In this document: positions 42,706 to 49,648 of the stretch, in pieces
How the letters are laid out: the number at the start of each line of letters is the position of its first letter
Position numbering within the stretch: the stretch's first letter is position 1
NCBI GenBank assembly: GCA_039030075.1
Contig: JBCCEW010000035.1
Span: 1 to 49,648 of the forward strand
Reading direction: 5' to 3'
Origin: Myxococcota bacterium
GTDB lineage: Bacteria; Myxococcota_A; UBA9160; SMWR01
Length of the DNA: 49,648 nucleotides
Notes under the pieces: generated by a model
The model's input: only the letters and a program-made list of their open reading frames with translations
Databases searched by the model: none
What the model was told of the DNA's origin: nothing
Program-made: the position numbers and the translations under genes

Positions 42706-43194
42706 TCAGTTCTCGAAGGCGACGTCGATCGGAAGCGTGAGGTCGCGGCGGACGATCACGCACTGGGATTCGTCGTCTTCACAAATCCCGAACTTCAAGA
42801 GCCCCTGGGCCACGCCGCCGCCGGGGGCTTCGGCGAAGAGTTTCGTCACGAACTCGAAGCCGTTCTCGTGCTTCGCACGCACTTCGGATTGGCGCAGCTC
42901 CGCGGGCTCGAAGGCCATCGTCGCCGGCGCCGTCAGATCGAGACGCGCAGGCGCCTCCTCGGCCACGTGCCAGCCGCCCGTCGTCTCCACGGTCACCCGC
43001 AGTTCGCCCGCCTGATCCGCCGCCGACGGCGAATCCGAGGCGAGGAGCACGCGGAAGCGATCCTCACTGACCAGGAGCTCGGGTTCGGGCGCCTCCGCCT
43101 CCGCCGCACAGCCCAGCCAGGCTCCGAGCGCCACGAGCGCGAAAAGACGCGGGGCAACGGCGCTCGGCCGACGAGGAAGGAAGTGTTCGCTCAC
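42706..43194 (-). CDS. Putative lipoprotein of unknown function
   Basis: This 162-residue protein has a signal peptide and lipobox (LFALVALGAWLGCAAEA) at about residues 17-33. The mature domain has an immunoglobulin-like or beta-sandwich feel (AGELRVTVETTGGWHVAEEA, FEPAELRQSEVR) and two Cys in GICEDDESQCVIVRRDLTLP. No known family is recognised. GTG 43194 has GAGGAG about 10 nt upstream. Confidence 0.68.
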   Translation of the reverse strand: MSEHFLPRRPSAVAPRLFALVALGAWLGCAAEAEAPEPELLVSEDRFRVLLASDSPSAADQAGELRVTVETTGGWHVAEEAPARLDLTAPATMAFEPAELRQSEVRAKHENGFEFVTKLFAEAPGGGVAQGLLKFGICEDDESQCVIVRRDLTLPIDVAFEN

Positions 43195-43226
43195 GCGCGG
43201 GATCTCCTCAGCAGGGACAGGGGCCC

Positions 43227-44090
43227 CTAGAACTTCGACATCACCTGATCGGCGAAACCATCGATTCCCTTGCGCAGGCCGTCGCGATCGAAGCCCGGCG
43301 GTCCCATCACGACGCGCGAGACGCCCTGGTCCTCGAGGCGCTTGATCGCGTCGACGTCGAGTCCGGGAATCGAGGTCGTCACCTCGATCTCGGACGGATC
43401 GCGCCCGACCTTCGCGCACTCGTCCGACATGGCCTCCAGCAGCTTGCCGAGCCGGTCCCCCTCGGTCTTCATCGGGAAGAAGCCGTCTCCCACCCGCGCG
43501 GCACGACGCGCGGCGCCGAGCACGTGCCCCCCCACCACGATCGGCACGCCGCCCGCCTGGACCGGCTTCGGGTTCGACTCGAGCGCCTCCCAGCCGTAGT
43601 GCGTTCCCTTGAACGCGTTCGCGCCGGGCTTCCAGAGCGTCCGCAGGGCGGCGCAGGACTCCTCGGTCCGCGTGACGCGCTCGTCGAAGGGAATGCCGAG
43701 GGAACGGAACTCGTCCTCCATCCAGCCGATTCCGACGCCCAGAATCGTGCGCCCCTTCGAGAGCACGTCGAGGGTGGCGACCTCCTTGGCGACGTAGATC
43801 GGGTGTCGCTGGGGCAGGATCAGGATCCCGGTGGCGAGGCGGATCTTGCTGGTGGCACCCGCGACGAAGGACAGCCAGATCAGCGGGTCGGGGATCGGCG
43901 AATCCTCGTTGCCCGGCATCTTGCCGCTGTCGCTGTAGGGATACTGGGCCTGATAGCCAGCGGGCACGGCCACGTGCTCGACGGTCCAGAGCGACTCGAA
44001 GCCGGCGGCTTCCGCGGTCTGGGCGAAGAAGGCGGCCTCGTCCGGCTGGACGAACGGGCCGACGTTGGCGAAGGCGATTCCGAACTTCAT
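43227..44090 (-). CDS. LLM-class flavin-dependent oxidoreductase
   Basis: This luciferase-like monooxygenase has 287 residues. The start KFGIAFANVGPFVQPDEAAFFAQTAE, the stretch LIWLSFVAGATSKIRLATGILILPQRHPIYVAKEVATLDVLSKGR and GVGIGWMEDEFRSLGIPFDER are typical of the F420/FMN-dependent family (TIGR03619-like). Whether it uses F420 or FMN cannot be read here. It stands alone on the minus strand. Confidence 0.9.
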   Translation of the reverse strand: MKFGIAFANVGPFVQPDEAAFFAQTAEAAGFESLWTVEHVAVPAGYQAQYPYSDSGKMPGNEDSPIPDPLIWLSFVAGATSKIRLATGILILPQRHPIYVAKEVATLDVLSKGRTILGVGIGWMEDEFRSLGIPFDERVTRTEESCAALRTLWKPGANAFKGTHYGWEALESNPKPVQAGGVPIVVGGHVLGAARRAARVGDGFFPMKTEGDRLGKLLEAMSDECAKVGRDPSEIEVTTSIPGLDVDAIKRLEDQGVSRVVMGPPGFDRDGLRKGIDGFADQVMSKF

Positions 44091-44196
44091 CGGGACTCCT
44101 GGGGGTGGGGCTCAGCCCGGTGGAGGGACGAGGATACACCCACGGTCGGGCGAGGTCCGGGCCGCGGCGTGGAGCGGCGCGGGGTACCCTGCCCGC

Positions 44197-44457
44197 ATGC
44201 CCCTCGCCCAGCGGACGCTCCTGGCCGCCCTCCTGCGCTTCGCCGGTCGGCTCCGCTTTCCCACCCTGTTCTTCGTGACGGCCGGGCTGTTCGTCTTCGA
44301 CGTCTTCGTCCCGGACGCCCTGCCCTTCGCCGACGAGATCCTGCTGGGGCTCGGCGCCCTGGTGCTGGCCCGCTGGCGCCGGCCCGAGGAGGCGGAGGAG
44401 ACCCCCGCCGACCCGGTCGAAGCCGCGCGGGTCGTGTCCCCGGACGGGGGCGCCTAG
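44197..44457 (+). CDS. Small membrane protein (DUF6116-like)
   Basis: This 86-residue protein has two hydrophobic segments: LRFPTLFFVTAGLFVFDVFV and, after PFADE, ILLGLGALVLARW. The C-terminus is acidic (EEAEETPADPVEAARVVSPD). The pattern LRFPTLFFVTA...VFVPDALPFADEILLGLG matches DUF6116-type proteins from memory. Function unknown. Confidence 0.62.
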   Translation: MPLAQRTLLAALLRFAGRLRFPTLFFVTAGLFVFDVFVPDALPFADEILLGLGALVLARWRRPEEAEETPADPVEAARVVSPDGGA

Positions 44458-44544
44458 GCCGCGCCCCGCGTTCTCGCGGCAGACACCGGACCCGGTCGAC
44501 GGGTCGGTCACGGCCCTGGCGGCGCGGTTCCCCAGCACGAGGAG

Positions 44545-44585
44545 AAAGCGCCCACGTTCCGGCGCTTTGGGCGCCACGCTACACT
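44545..44585 (+). promoter_or_regulatory. Hairpin and -10-like box before HMGS operon
   Basis: AAAGCGCC (44545-44552) and GGCGCTTT (44561-44568) are perfect inverted repeats around an 8-nt loop; TACACT at 44580-44585 resembles a -10 box. The start of the HMGS gene is about 80 bp downstream. The hairpin could be an operator at the -35 region or an RNA control element. No convincing -35 hexamer is seen. Confidence 0.45.
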
Positions 44586-44662
44586 GCGCCCGCGCTGGGG
44601 GGGAGCGCCCTCGCCCGGTTCCACGGGCGGCGCCGCACCCCTCCCCTTGCCGGGAGACCGCC

Positions 44663-45892
44663 TTGAGCCACGCCCTGCCCGACGTCGGAATCGACGATCT
44701 CCACCTGTACGCCGGGAGCCTCGCCGTCGATGCCGCCACGATCGTGGCCGGGCGCGGGAACCCCGCCGACGAGGTCGCGCGCCTGAAGCTCCAGCGTCGT
44801 TCGCTGGCGCCCCAGTTCGAAGACCCGGTCACCCTGGCGGTGAACGCGGCGAAGCCCGTGGTGGCGTCGAACGATCCGCGCCCGATCGAGCTCTTGATCG
44901 TCGCCACCGAGTCGCCCGTCGACGACGGGAAGCCGCTCAGCTCCTACGTGCACCATTACCTCGACCTCGGTCACCGCTGTCGCAACGTCGAGGTCAAGCA
45001 TGCGTGCTACGCCGGGACGGCCTCGCTGCGTCTGGCATCTTCGTGGGTCGCGACGAACCCGGAGAAACGCGCGCTCGTCGTGATGGCGGACATGGCGCGG
45101 AAGCTCTTCGGGGATCCCGCCGAGCCCGCCGAAGGGGCCGGCAGCATCGCCCTCAGCGTCGCCGCCGATCCCCGCGTGCTGCGCCTCGAGCCGAAGGCGG
45201 GCTACGCCGCGCGCGAGGTCTATGACGTGACGCGGCCGACGCCCACCCTCGAACGCATCAACTCGGGCCTGTCGCTCGGCGCCTATCTCGACCTGCTCGA
45301 GATCGCGCTCGGCGACTACCGCAAGGAGAACGCGGTCGACCGCATCCAGGATCACTGCGCGGCGATCTGTTACCACACGCCGCTGGTGCCGCTGGTCGAA
45401 CAAGCCCACCAGATCGTCGTCGAGAGCGACGACGAGTTTCCCGAGGACGACGTCGTCGCGGCGAGCTGGCAGCGCCTCGTCGCGCCGTCGCTCGCGTACT
45501 GTCAGCAGATGGGCAACCTCTACGGCGGTTGTCTGTACGCCGCGCTCGCGGGACGCATCGACGCAGAGCCCGCGCTCGCCGCCGGTGACCGCATCGGTCT
45601 CTACTCGTATGGGTCCGGCTCGTGCGCCGAGTTCTTCAGCGGGATCGTCGGCGCGGAAGCACGCGCCGTAGTGGGTCGACACGGTCTGGCCAACCAGCTC
45701 GCCGATCGCACGCCGATCGACTTCGCCCAGTACGAAGGCGAGGTGCTCGCGATGGAGCAGAGCCTCACCGAGCCCGACTTCGACCCGAATGCGGAGGCGA
45801 TTCCCGGCCTGTTCGCCGCGCGGTATACGGGAAGCGGCCGGCTCGTCCTCGATTCGGTGCGCGACTACTACCGGCAGTACCGCTTCGCATGA
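44663..45892 (+). CDS. HMG-CoA synthase-family protein (PksG-like)
   Basis: This 409-residue thiolase-fold protein is of the HMGS type used in polyketide beta-branching. Catalytic residues are Glu83 (ATESPVDDGK), Cys115 (VKHACYAGTAS) and His238 (YHTPL), at the same spacing as in PksG and CurD. Further matches are FEDPVTLAVNAAKPVV, LAYCQQMGNLYGG and GLYSYGSGSCAEFFSGI. PksG-type enzymes condense acetyl-S-ACP with a beta-keto acyl chain. TTG 44663 is chosen because it gives the expected length. A mini-ORF and ECH1 follow. The cassette order is HMGS, ECH1, FabG, ECH2, FabL, FabZ. Confidence 0.9.
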   Translation: MSHALPDVGIDDLHLYAGSLAVDAATIVAGRGNPADEVARLKLQRRSLAPQFEDPVTLAVNAAKPVVASNDPRPIELLIVATESPVDDGKPLSSYVHHYLDLGHRCRNVEVKHACYAGTASLRLASSWVATNPEKRALVVMADMARKLFGDPAEPAEGAGSIALSVAADPRVLRLEPKAGYAAREVYDVTRPTPTLERINSGLSLGAYLDLLEIALGDYRKENAVDRIQDHCAAICYHTPLVPLVEQAHQIVVESDDEFPEDDVVAASWQRLVAPSLAYCQQMGNLYGGCLYAALAGRIDAEPALAAGDRIGLYSYGSGSCAEFFSGIVGAEARAVVGRHGLANQLADRTPIDFAQYEGEVLAMEQSLTEPDFDPNAEAIPGLFAARYTGSGRLVLDSVRDYYRQYRFA

Positions 45893-45936
45893 GGCGCCCG
45901 CGCCGCTACGCGGCCGCCGCGGGGTCGGCCTCGTGA
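45889..45936 (+). other. 15-codon mini-ORF bridging HMGS and ECH1
   Basis: An ATG overlapping the HMGS stop (ATGA) opens a 15-codon reading frame (RRPRRYAAAAGSAS after Met). It ends at a TGA overlapping the ECH1 GTG (GTGA). The layout could let ribosomes pass straight from HMGS to ECH1, because no strong ribosome site is seen before ECH1. It could equally be chance in GC-rich DNA; a peptide product is not implied. Confidence 0.35.
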
Positions 45937-46685
45937 GCGACGTGCTGTCGATCCCGCTGCGCGACGAACACGGGCGACCGAAGCTCACGCCCGCCTCGAT
46001 CCGCGGTTGGTCGACCCGTCTCGAGGCCCCGCCCGCGCACGCCTGGGTCGAGATCACGGGCGGCACCGACGCCTTTTGCGAGGGTCTGGACCTCGAGGCC
46101 CTCGCCGGATTCGAGGATCCGGCCGAGATCGTCGGGGTACTCCAGGACTTCGCCGCGCTCTTGCAGGCGATCGAACGTCATCCGCGTCCGGTGCTCGCGC
46201 GGGTGGAGGGTCCGGTGCTCGGCGGGGGCGTGGGCGTGGTCGCGGCCTGCGACTTTGTCGTCGCCGCTCCCGGCACCGAGTTCTCCCTGCCCGAAGCGCT
46301 GGTCGGGCTGATTCCCGCGGTGGTGTTGCCAACCCTCTCGCGTCGCATGGCTCCCACCCATGCTCGCAGCCTCGCACTCGGCAGCCCGGCCCTCGACGCA
46401 GAGGCGGCCTGCCGGCGCGGTCTCGTCGACGAGGTGGCGGAGGACACGCGCTCCGCTGCACGTCGCCATGGAAAACGCTGGGCACGCATGTCGCCGTTGG
46501 CCCAGGCCGCGGTGAAGGAGCTCACGGCGTCGAGCGGCGATGCGCGCCCCTTCCTCGACGCGGCGATCAAGCGCTTCCATGAACTCCTGGCGAGCCCCGC
46601 CAGCCAGGCGCGCCTGCGACGCTTCCTGGCGGGTGAGGCCCCCTGGCCGACGACGGACGACGAACGCGCGTTGGAGGAATCGTGA
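45933..46685 (+). CDS. Enoyl-CoA hydratase, PksH/ECH1-like
   Basis: This 250-residue crotonase-fold protein has DAFCEGLDLEALAGFEDPAE, then RVEGPVLGGGVGVVAACDFV and EFSLPEALVGLIPAVVLPTL, closely following PksH (which has FCQGLDF, GGIGFVAASD and FSLSELLFGLFPACVLPFL). In beta-branching cassettes ECH1 dehydrates the HMG-like thioester made by HMGS. GTG 45933 fits a coupled start and is in frame. The gene ends inside the next start (GTGA). Confidence 0.85.
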   Translation: MSDVLSIPLRDEHGRPKLTPASIRGWSTRLEAPPAHAWVEITGGTDAFCEGLDLEALAGFEDPAEIVGVLQDFAALLQAIERHPRPVLARVEGPVLGGGVGVVAACDFVVAAPGTEFSLPEALVGLIPAVVLPTLSRRMAPTHARSLALGSPALDAEAACRRGLVDEVAEDTRSAARRHGKRWARMSPLAQAAVKELTASSGDARPFLDAAIKRFHELLASPASQARLRRFLAGEAPWPTTDDERALEES

Positions 46686-47446
46686 GCGGAATCTTCGACG
46701 GCAAGGTCGTGGTGATCACGGGCGGATCGCGCGGCATCGGACGTGCGATCGTGCTCGGGGCCCTCGAGCGCGGCGCCTCGGTGGTCTTCTGCGGCCGCAC
46801 GCTCGGCGAGGCCTCGGACGAGGTGTTGTCCGCTGCCGATGCGCTGGGTGCGCGCGACCGCGTGTTGGCCGTGCAGGCCGACGTGTCCTCCGAAGCCGAC
46901 GTCGAGGCGCTCTTTGATCGGACCCTCGAGCGTTTCGAGCGCGTCGACGCGGCGGTGAACAACGCTGCCGTTTCCCGCGACGATCTGCTGTTGCGCATGC
47001 CGACCGAGGTATTCGACGAGGTGATCGCCAACAACCTGACGGGACCCTTCCTGGTAGCGCGTCGCGCCGTTCAGGAATTCCTCGGCCAGGGCGAGGGCGG
47101 CGCGATCGTGAACATCGGCTCCCTCTCCCAGAACGGCGCGACCTCCCAGGCCGCCTACTCCGCGAGCAAGGGCGGGCTGCAGGGCCTCACCCGTTCGATC
47201 GCGAAGGAGTACGGGCGTCGCGGCGTGCGCGCGAACGTCGTCGTCGGGGGCTACGTACAGACCCGCATGTCGGATCAGATCCCCGAAGCCTTCCGCACCT
47301 TCCTGGTCGACCACTGCCCCCTGCGGCGCCTCGGCGAACCCGAAGAGGTCGCCGACATCGCGCTCTTCCTGGCGAGTGAGCGGGCGTCGTTCATCAACGG
47401 CGAATCGATCCATGCGACCGGCGGCCTGGTGGACGTCCCGCTGTGA
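46682..47446 (+). CDS. 3-ketoacyl-ACP reductase, FabG-like SDR
   Basis: This 254-residue short-chain dehydrogenase has the NAD(P) motif VVITGGSRGIGRA and the catalytic Tyr159-x3-Lys163 (AAYSASKGGLQG). It has VNNAAVSRDDLLLRM and the FabG-style C-terminus (LGEPEEVADIALFLAS-ERASF and SIHATGGLVDV). It would reduce a 3-ketoacyl chain to the 3-hydroxy form. Its position between ECH1 and ECH2 suggests action on the same carrier-bound chain. Start GTG overlaps the ECH1 stop. Confidence 0.9.
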   Translation: MSGIFDGKVVVITGGSRGIGRAIVLGALERGASVVFCGRTLGEASDEVLSAADALGARDRVLAVQADVSSEADVEALFDRTLERFERVDAAVNNAAVSRDDLLLRMPTEVFDEVIANNLTGPFLVARRAVQEFLGQGEGGAIVNIGSLSQNGATSQAAYSASKGGLQGLTRSIAKEYGRRGVRANVVVGGYVQTRMSDQIPEAFRTFLVDHCPLRRLGEPEEVADIALFLASERASFINGESIHATGGLVDVPL

Positions 47447-48204
47447 AGCTCGAGACGCTCGAAGACGGCATCGCGAGCCTGCGGATCAGCGAAGACGACG
47501 CGCCCTACCTGGACACCACCGGCGCGGTGCGCGAGCTCGAAGCGGCCGTCGCCACGCTCCGCGCCGACACGACCGTGCGTGCGGTCCTCGTCGAGGGCGG
47601 GCGGCCCTACTTCTCGGCGGGAGCCCACCGCGATCTGCTGACCGACGAAGATGCACGCGCCAAGATCGCGGCCTTCTGTCAGCGGTTCCCGAGCCTGCTC
47701 CTCGACCTGCCGGTCCCCAGCGTCGCGGCGATGGAAGGGCACGCCGTCGGCGGCGGCTGGCTGATCGGCCTCTGGTGCGATGTGCCGGTTCACGCCCGAG
47801 AGAGCCTCTACGGTGCCAACTTCATGCAGCTCGGGTTCACGCCCGGCATGGGCTCGACGGTGATGGTCGAGGCGGCGGTCGGTGCACCGCTGGCCCGCGA
47901 GCTGCTGTTCACCGGGCGCCTCTGCAAGGGCAAGGAACTCGCCGCAAGCGGGGGCCCGCTCGCCCACAGCGTGGTGCCGCGGGCCGAGGTGCGCGAGAAG
48001 GCCCTCGCGATCGCCCGTGACATCGCCGAGGCGCCGCGGACCTCGCTGGTGCTGCTCAAGGAGACCCTCTCGGCCGACCGCCGCGTGCGACTCGAGCGCG
48101 CCCTCGAAGCCGAGCAGCGGATGCACGCCGTGTCCTTCGGAGACGCGGAGGTCCGTGCGGGAATCGACGAGCGCTATCGTCCCGGCTCTCGCAGCGAGGA
48201 CTGA
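47443..48204 (+). CDS. Enoyl-CoA hydratase, PksI/ECH2-like decarboxylase
   Basis: This crotonase-fold protein has 253 residues and follows PksI closely: AMEGHAVGGGWLIGLWCDVP, ESLYGANFMQLGFTPGMGST, LARELLFTGRLCKGKELAAS and VVPRAEVREKALAIARDIAEAPRTSL. The GANFM-x2-GFTPGMG stretch is diagnostic of the ECH2 subfamily, which decarboxylates the glutaconyl intermediate to leave a beta-methyl group. Start GTG overlaps the FabG-like stop. With HMGS and ECH1 it makes the enzymatic core of the cassette; the carrier protein and decarboxylative ketosynthase are not in the window. Confidence 0.88.
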   Translation: MKLETLEDGIASLRISEDDAPYLDTTGAVRELEAAVATLRADTTVRAVLVEGGRPYFSAGAHRDLLTDEDARAKIAAFCQRFPSLLLDLPVPSVAAMEGHAVGGGWLIGLWCDVPVHARESLYGANFMQLGFTPGMGSTVMVEAAVGAPLARELLFTGRLCKGKELAASGGPLAHSVVPRAEVREKALAIARDIAEAPRTSLVLLKETLSADRRVRLERALEAEQRMHAVSFGDAEVRAGIDERYRPGSRSED

Positions 48205-48212
48205 GGAGACCC

Positions 48213-49037
48213 ATGGCCATCACCATCGACCTGAAGCAGAAGGCGGTCCTGATCACCGGCGGCACCCGCGGACTCGGCCGCGCAATGGGACTCGAGTTCG
48301 CGCGCGCCGGCGCGTCGGTCTTCCTGACCCACCGCTGGGGAAGCACCGACGAGGAAGAGCTCATCGCTGACTTCACCAAGGAAGGGCTGGACGCGCCCCA
48401 CATCCTCGAAGCGGACGTCTCCGACGGGGAGGCCACCCGTGAGCTGCTCGGCATCGTGCGCGAGCGCGCCGGTGAGCTGCACACGATCGTGTCGAACGTG
48501 GCCTTCTCGAAGGTGGTGAACGAGCTCTCGGATCTCAAGAAGAAGACCCTCGACCTCTCGCTCTCCTACTCGGCATGGCCCCTCGTCGATCTGGTGCAGG
48601 CCAGCGAGGAAGTCTTCGGTCGGTACCCGCGCTACGTGATCGGCGTCTCGAGCGACGGGGGCGAAGTGTGTCACGCCGGGTACGACTTCGCGGGTGCGTC
48701 GAAGGCCGTTCTCGAGACGCTGATCCGCTACCTCTCCCTGCGTCTGAAGGAACACGGCACGCGGGTGAACGCGTTGCGCCCGGGCTTCCTCGACACCGAC
48801 AGCTCACGGGCGACCTTCGGCAGCGAGAACGTCGACCGCCTGGCCGAAGAGCGGCCGGGGCTCTTCCTCGATCCGCGCGGCGTCGCGCGCACCGCCGTCG
48901 GCATCGCATCGGGCTGCTTCGATGCGGTCACGGGACAGGTGATCGTCGTGGACGAGGGCTGGTCCCACGTGAGCCCGATGTCCCTGGTCGCCGGGGTGGG
49001 CCTGCCCGGCGCCTTCCCCGAGGGCGAATCCTCGTGA
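48213..49037 (+). CDS. Enoyl-ACP reductase, FabL-like SDR
   Basis: This 274-residue SDR-fold protein has the NAD(P) motif VLITGGTRGLGRAMGLEFAR and catalytic Tyr157-x6-Lys164 (YDFAGASKAVLETLIRYLSL). The Y-x6-K spacing is that of enoyl-ACP reductases (FabI/FabL), not the Y-x3-K of ordinary SDRs such as the FabG-like gene. The AGASKAVLETLIRYLSL region resembles FabL of Bacillus. It would reduce the 2,3-double bond. It follows ECH2 by 8 bp with GGAG upstream of the ATG, and overlaps the FabZ-like gene. Confidence 0.85.
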   Translation: MAITIDLKQKAVLITGGTRGLGRAMGLEFARAGASVFLTHRWGSTDEEELIADFTKEGLDAPHILEADVSDGEATRELLGIVRERAGELHTIVSNVAFSKVVNELSDLKKKTLDLSLSYSAWPLVDLVQASEEVFGRYPRYVIGVSSDGGEVCHAGYDFAGASKAVLETLIRYLSLRLKEHGTRVNALRPGFLDTDSSRATFGSENVDRLAEERPGLFLDPRGVARTAVGIASGCFDAVTGQVIVVDEGWSHVSPMSLVAGVGLPGAFPEGESS

Positions 49038-49549
49038 GCGACGTCGACCTCGAGCCCGAGCTCGCCGAGCTCTTCAAGCGGGCCACCAAGGAGCCGCTGG
49101 TGCCGGACGCCCTGCGCGCGGGTCCGCCGATCCTGGACCAGGCCGCCGTCGAGGCACGCCTGCCGCACCGTGACCCCATCCTGCTGGTCGATCGGGTGTA
49201 CGGCATCGACCGCGAAACCCCAGCGATCGCGGCACGCTACGACATCGCCCGGGCGTCGGGTGTGCTGGCGGGGCACTTCCCGCGCTACCCGGTGTGGCCC
49301 GGGGTGCTCCAGGTCGAAGCCGTCGGTCAGGCCGGGCTGGTCCTCTACGCCGAACTCTCGGAAGCGGAGACGCCGGAGAAGGTGGCGCTCACCCACGTCC
49401 GGGGCGCGCGCTTCCTCCACGAAATCGTGCCCGGCGAGGACGTCGAAATTCTCGCCCGGACGCTGGATGACGGCCTCTTTGTTACCATTCTCGGGCAATG
49501 CCTCCAGGCCGGCCGGATCTGCTCGGTGGCCGCCGTGACGGCTCTCTGA
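49034..49549 (+). CDS. fabZ: 3-hydroxyacyl-ACP dehydratase, FabZ-like
   Basis: This 171-residue hotdog-fold protein has LPHRDPILLVDRVYGID, the active-site His81 in AGHFPRYPVWPG, and the catalytic Glu95 in LQVEAVGQAG. This is the FabZ/FabA pattern. An N-terminal extension of about 45 residues (VSDVDLEPELAELFKRATKE) is not part of the usual FabZ. It dehydrates a 3-hydroxyacyl chain and completes the keto-to-saturated cycle with FabG and FabL. Start GTG 49034 overlaps the FabL-like stop. Confidence 0.92.
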   Translation: MSDVDLEPELAELFKRATKEPLVPDALRAGPPILDQAAVEARLPHRDPILLVDRVYGIDRETPAIAARYDIARASGVLAGHFPRYPVWPGVLQVEAVGQAGLVLYAELSEAETPEKVALTHVRGARFLHEIVPGEDVEILARTLDDGLFVTILGQCLQAGRICSVAAVTAL

Positions 49550-49648
49550 GCCAAACCGCCCCCGCATCCCCCCGGACACACCCCGCCCCCGGGGGCCCCC
49601 CCCCCCCGCGCCCGGCCGCCCCCCAAACCCCACCCCGGCGGGGGCCCC
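49550..49648. other. C-rich low-complexity tail at right edge
   Basis: The last 99 bases become runs of C broken by few other bases, with a block of about twelve Cs near 49600. No coding pattern, promoter or hairpin of the kind seen elsewhere is present. This looks like sequencing or assembly error at a contig end; nothing in it should be read as a feature. Confidence 0.7.

Noticed and set aside
44663-45892. HMG-CoA synthase as mevalonate-pathway MvaS or the alternative isovaleryl-CoA pathway of myxobacteria
   Set aside because: The gene is followed by PksH- and PksI-like crotonases and fatty-acid-type enzymes, not by AibABC or HMG-CoA reductase. Its motifs match PksG/CurD.

Overview
The window is a very GC-rich, gene-dense stretch of bacterial chromosome with strong third-position GC bias. 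It shows no rRNA, tRNA, insertion sequence, phage or plasmid genes. Gene content (acyl-CoA and aromatic catabolism, several TetR regulators, GST-like proteins, a stand-alone GAF/cyclase sensor, and a selenoprotein read through UGA) suggests an uncultured Gram-negative of the former Deltaproteobacteria (Myxococcota or Binatota-like). This placement is inferred from gene families only. A 20-bp tandem repeat at the left edge and a C-rich low-complexity tail at the right edge look like the two ends of an assembled contig.

Layout. 1-4.9 kb: a GST-like protein, an ArsI/CadI-type dioxygenase, a TetR regulator divergent from a second GST, and a cupin gene followed by an AhpD-like protein. The AhpD-like gene is interrupted by an in-frame TGA that I read as selenocysteine (C-x-x-U-x3-H motif, with a bacterial SECIS-like hairpin 17 nt downstream). 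4.9-11 kb: a hydroxyacid dehydrogenase; an acyl-CoA synthetase; a TetR gene with two tandem palindromic operators; and a four-subunit 2-oxoacid:ferredoxin oxidoreductase (gamma-delta-alpha-beta). 11-17.3 kb: nitronate monooxygenase, ferritin-like protein, MBL hydrolase, a FAH-family hydrolase plus membrane-anchored GST preceded by the same 18-bp operator as the first TetR gene, and an acyl-CoA dehydrogenase. 17.3-19.8 kb: a cupin, an SRPBCC-ArsR-VOC operon with a palindromic operator, and a methyltransferase. 19.8-26 kb: a giant MscS-family channel divergent from pgsB-pgsC-pgsW (poly-gamma-glutamate type, no pgsA here). 26-35.4 kb: small catabolic genes, a GH25 lysozyme, a TetR-Rieske-amidohydrolase operon, an FKBP lipoprotein, a GST, and a protein of unknown function. 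35.5-44.5 kb: apolipoprotein N-acyltransferase, secreted and membrane proteins, a GAF/class III cyclase, a sorting-signal surface protein, an OB-fold protein with an SSB-like tail, a lipoprotein, an LLM flavin oxidoreductase and a small membrane protein.

44.6-49.5 kb is the most notable region. It is a tightly coupled operon of a PksG-type HMG-CoA synthase, a PksH-type ECH1, a FabG-type reductase, a PksI-type ECH2, a FabL-type enoyl reductase (Tyr-x6-Lys) and a FabZ-type dehydratase. Together these supply beta-branching chemistry plus a full keto-to-saturated reduction cycle as separate proteins. No modular polyketide synthase is present in the window. The ketosynthase, carrier protein and acyltransferase would have to lie beyond the right edge or elsewhere. 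The inferred role is to introduce beta-methyl branches into a fatty-acid-like or polyketide chain built by a dissociated system.
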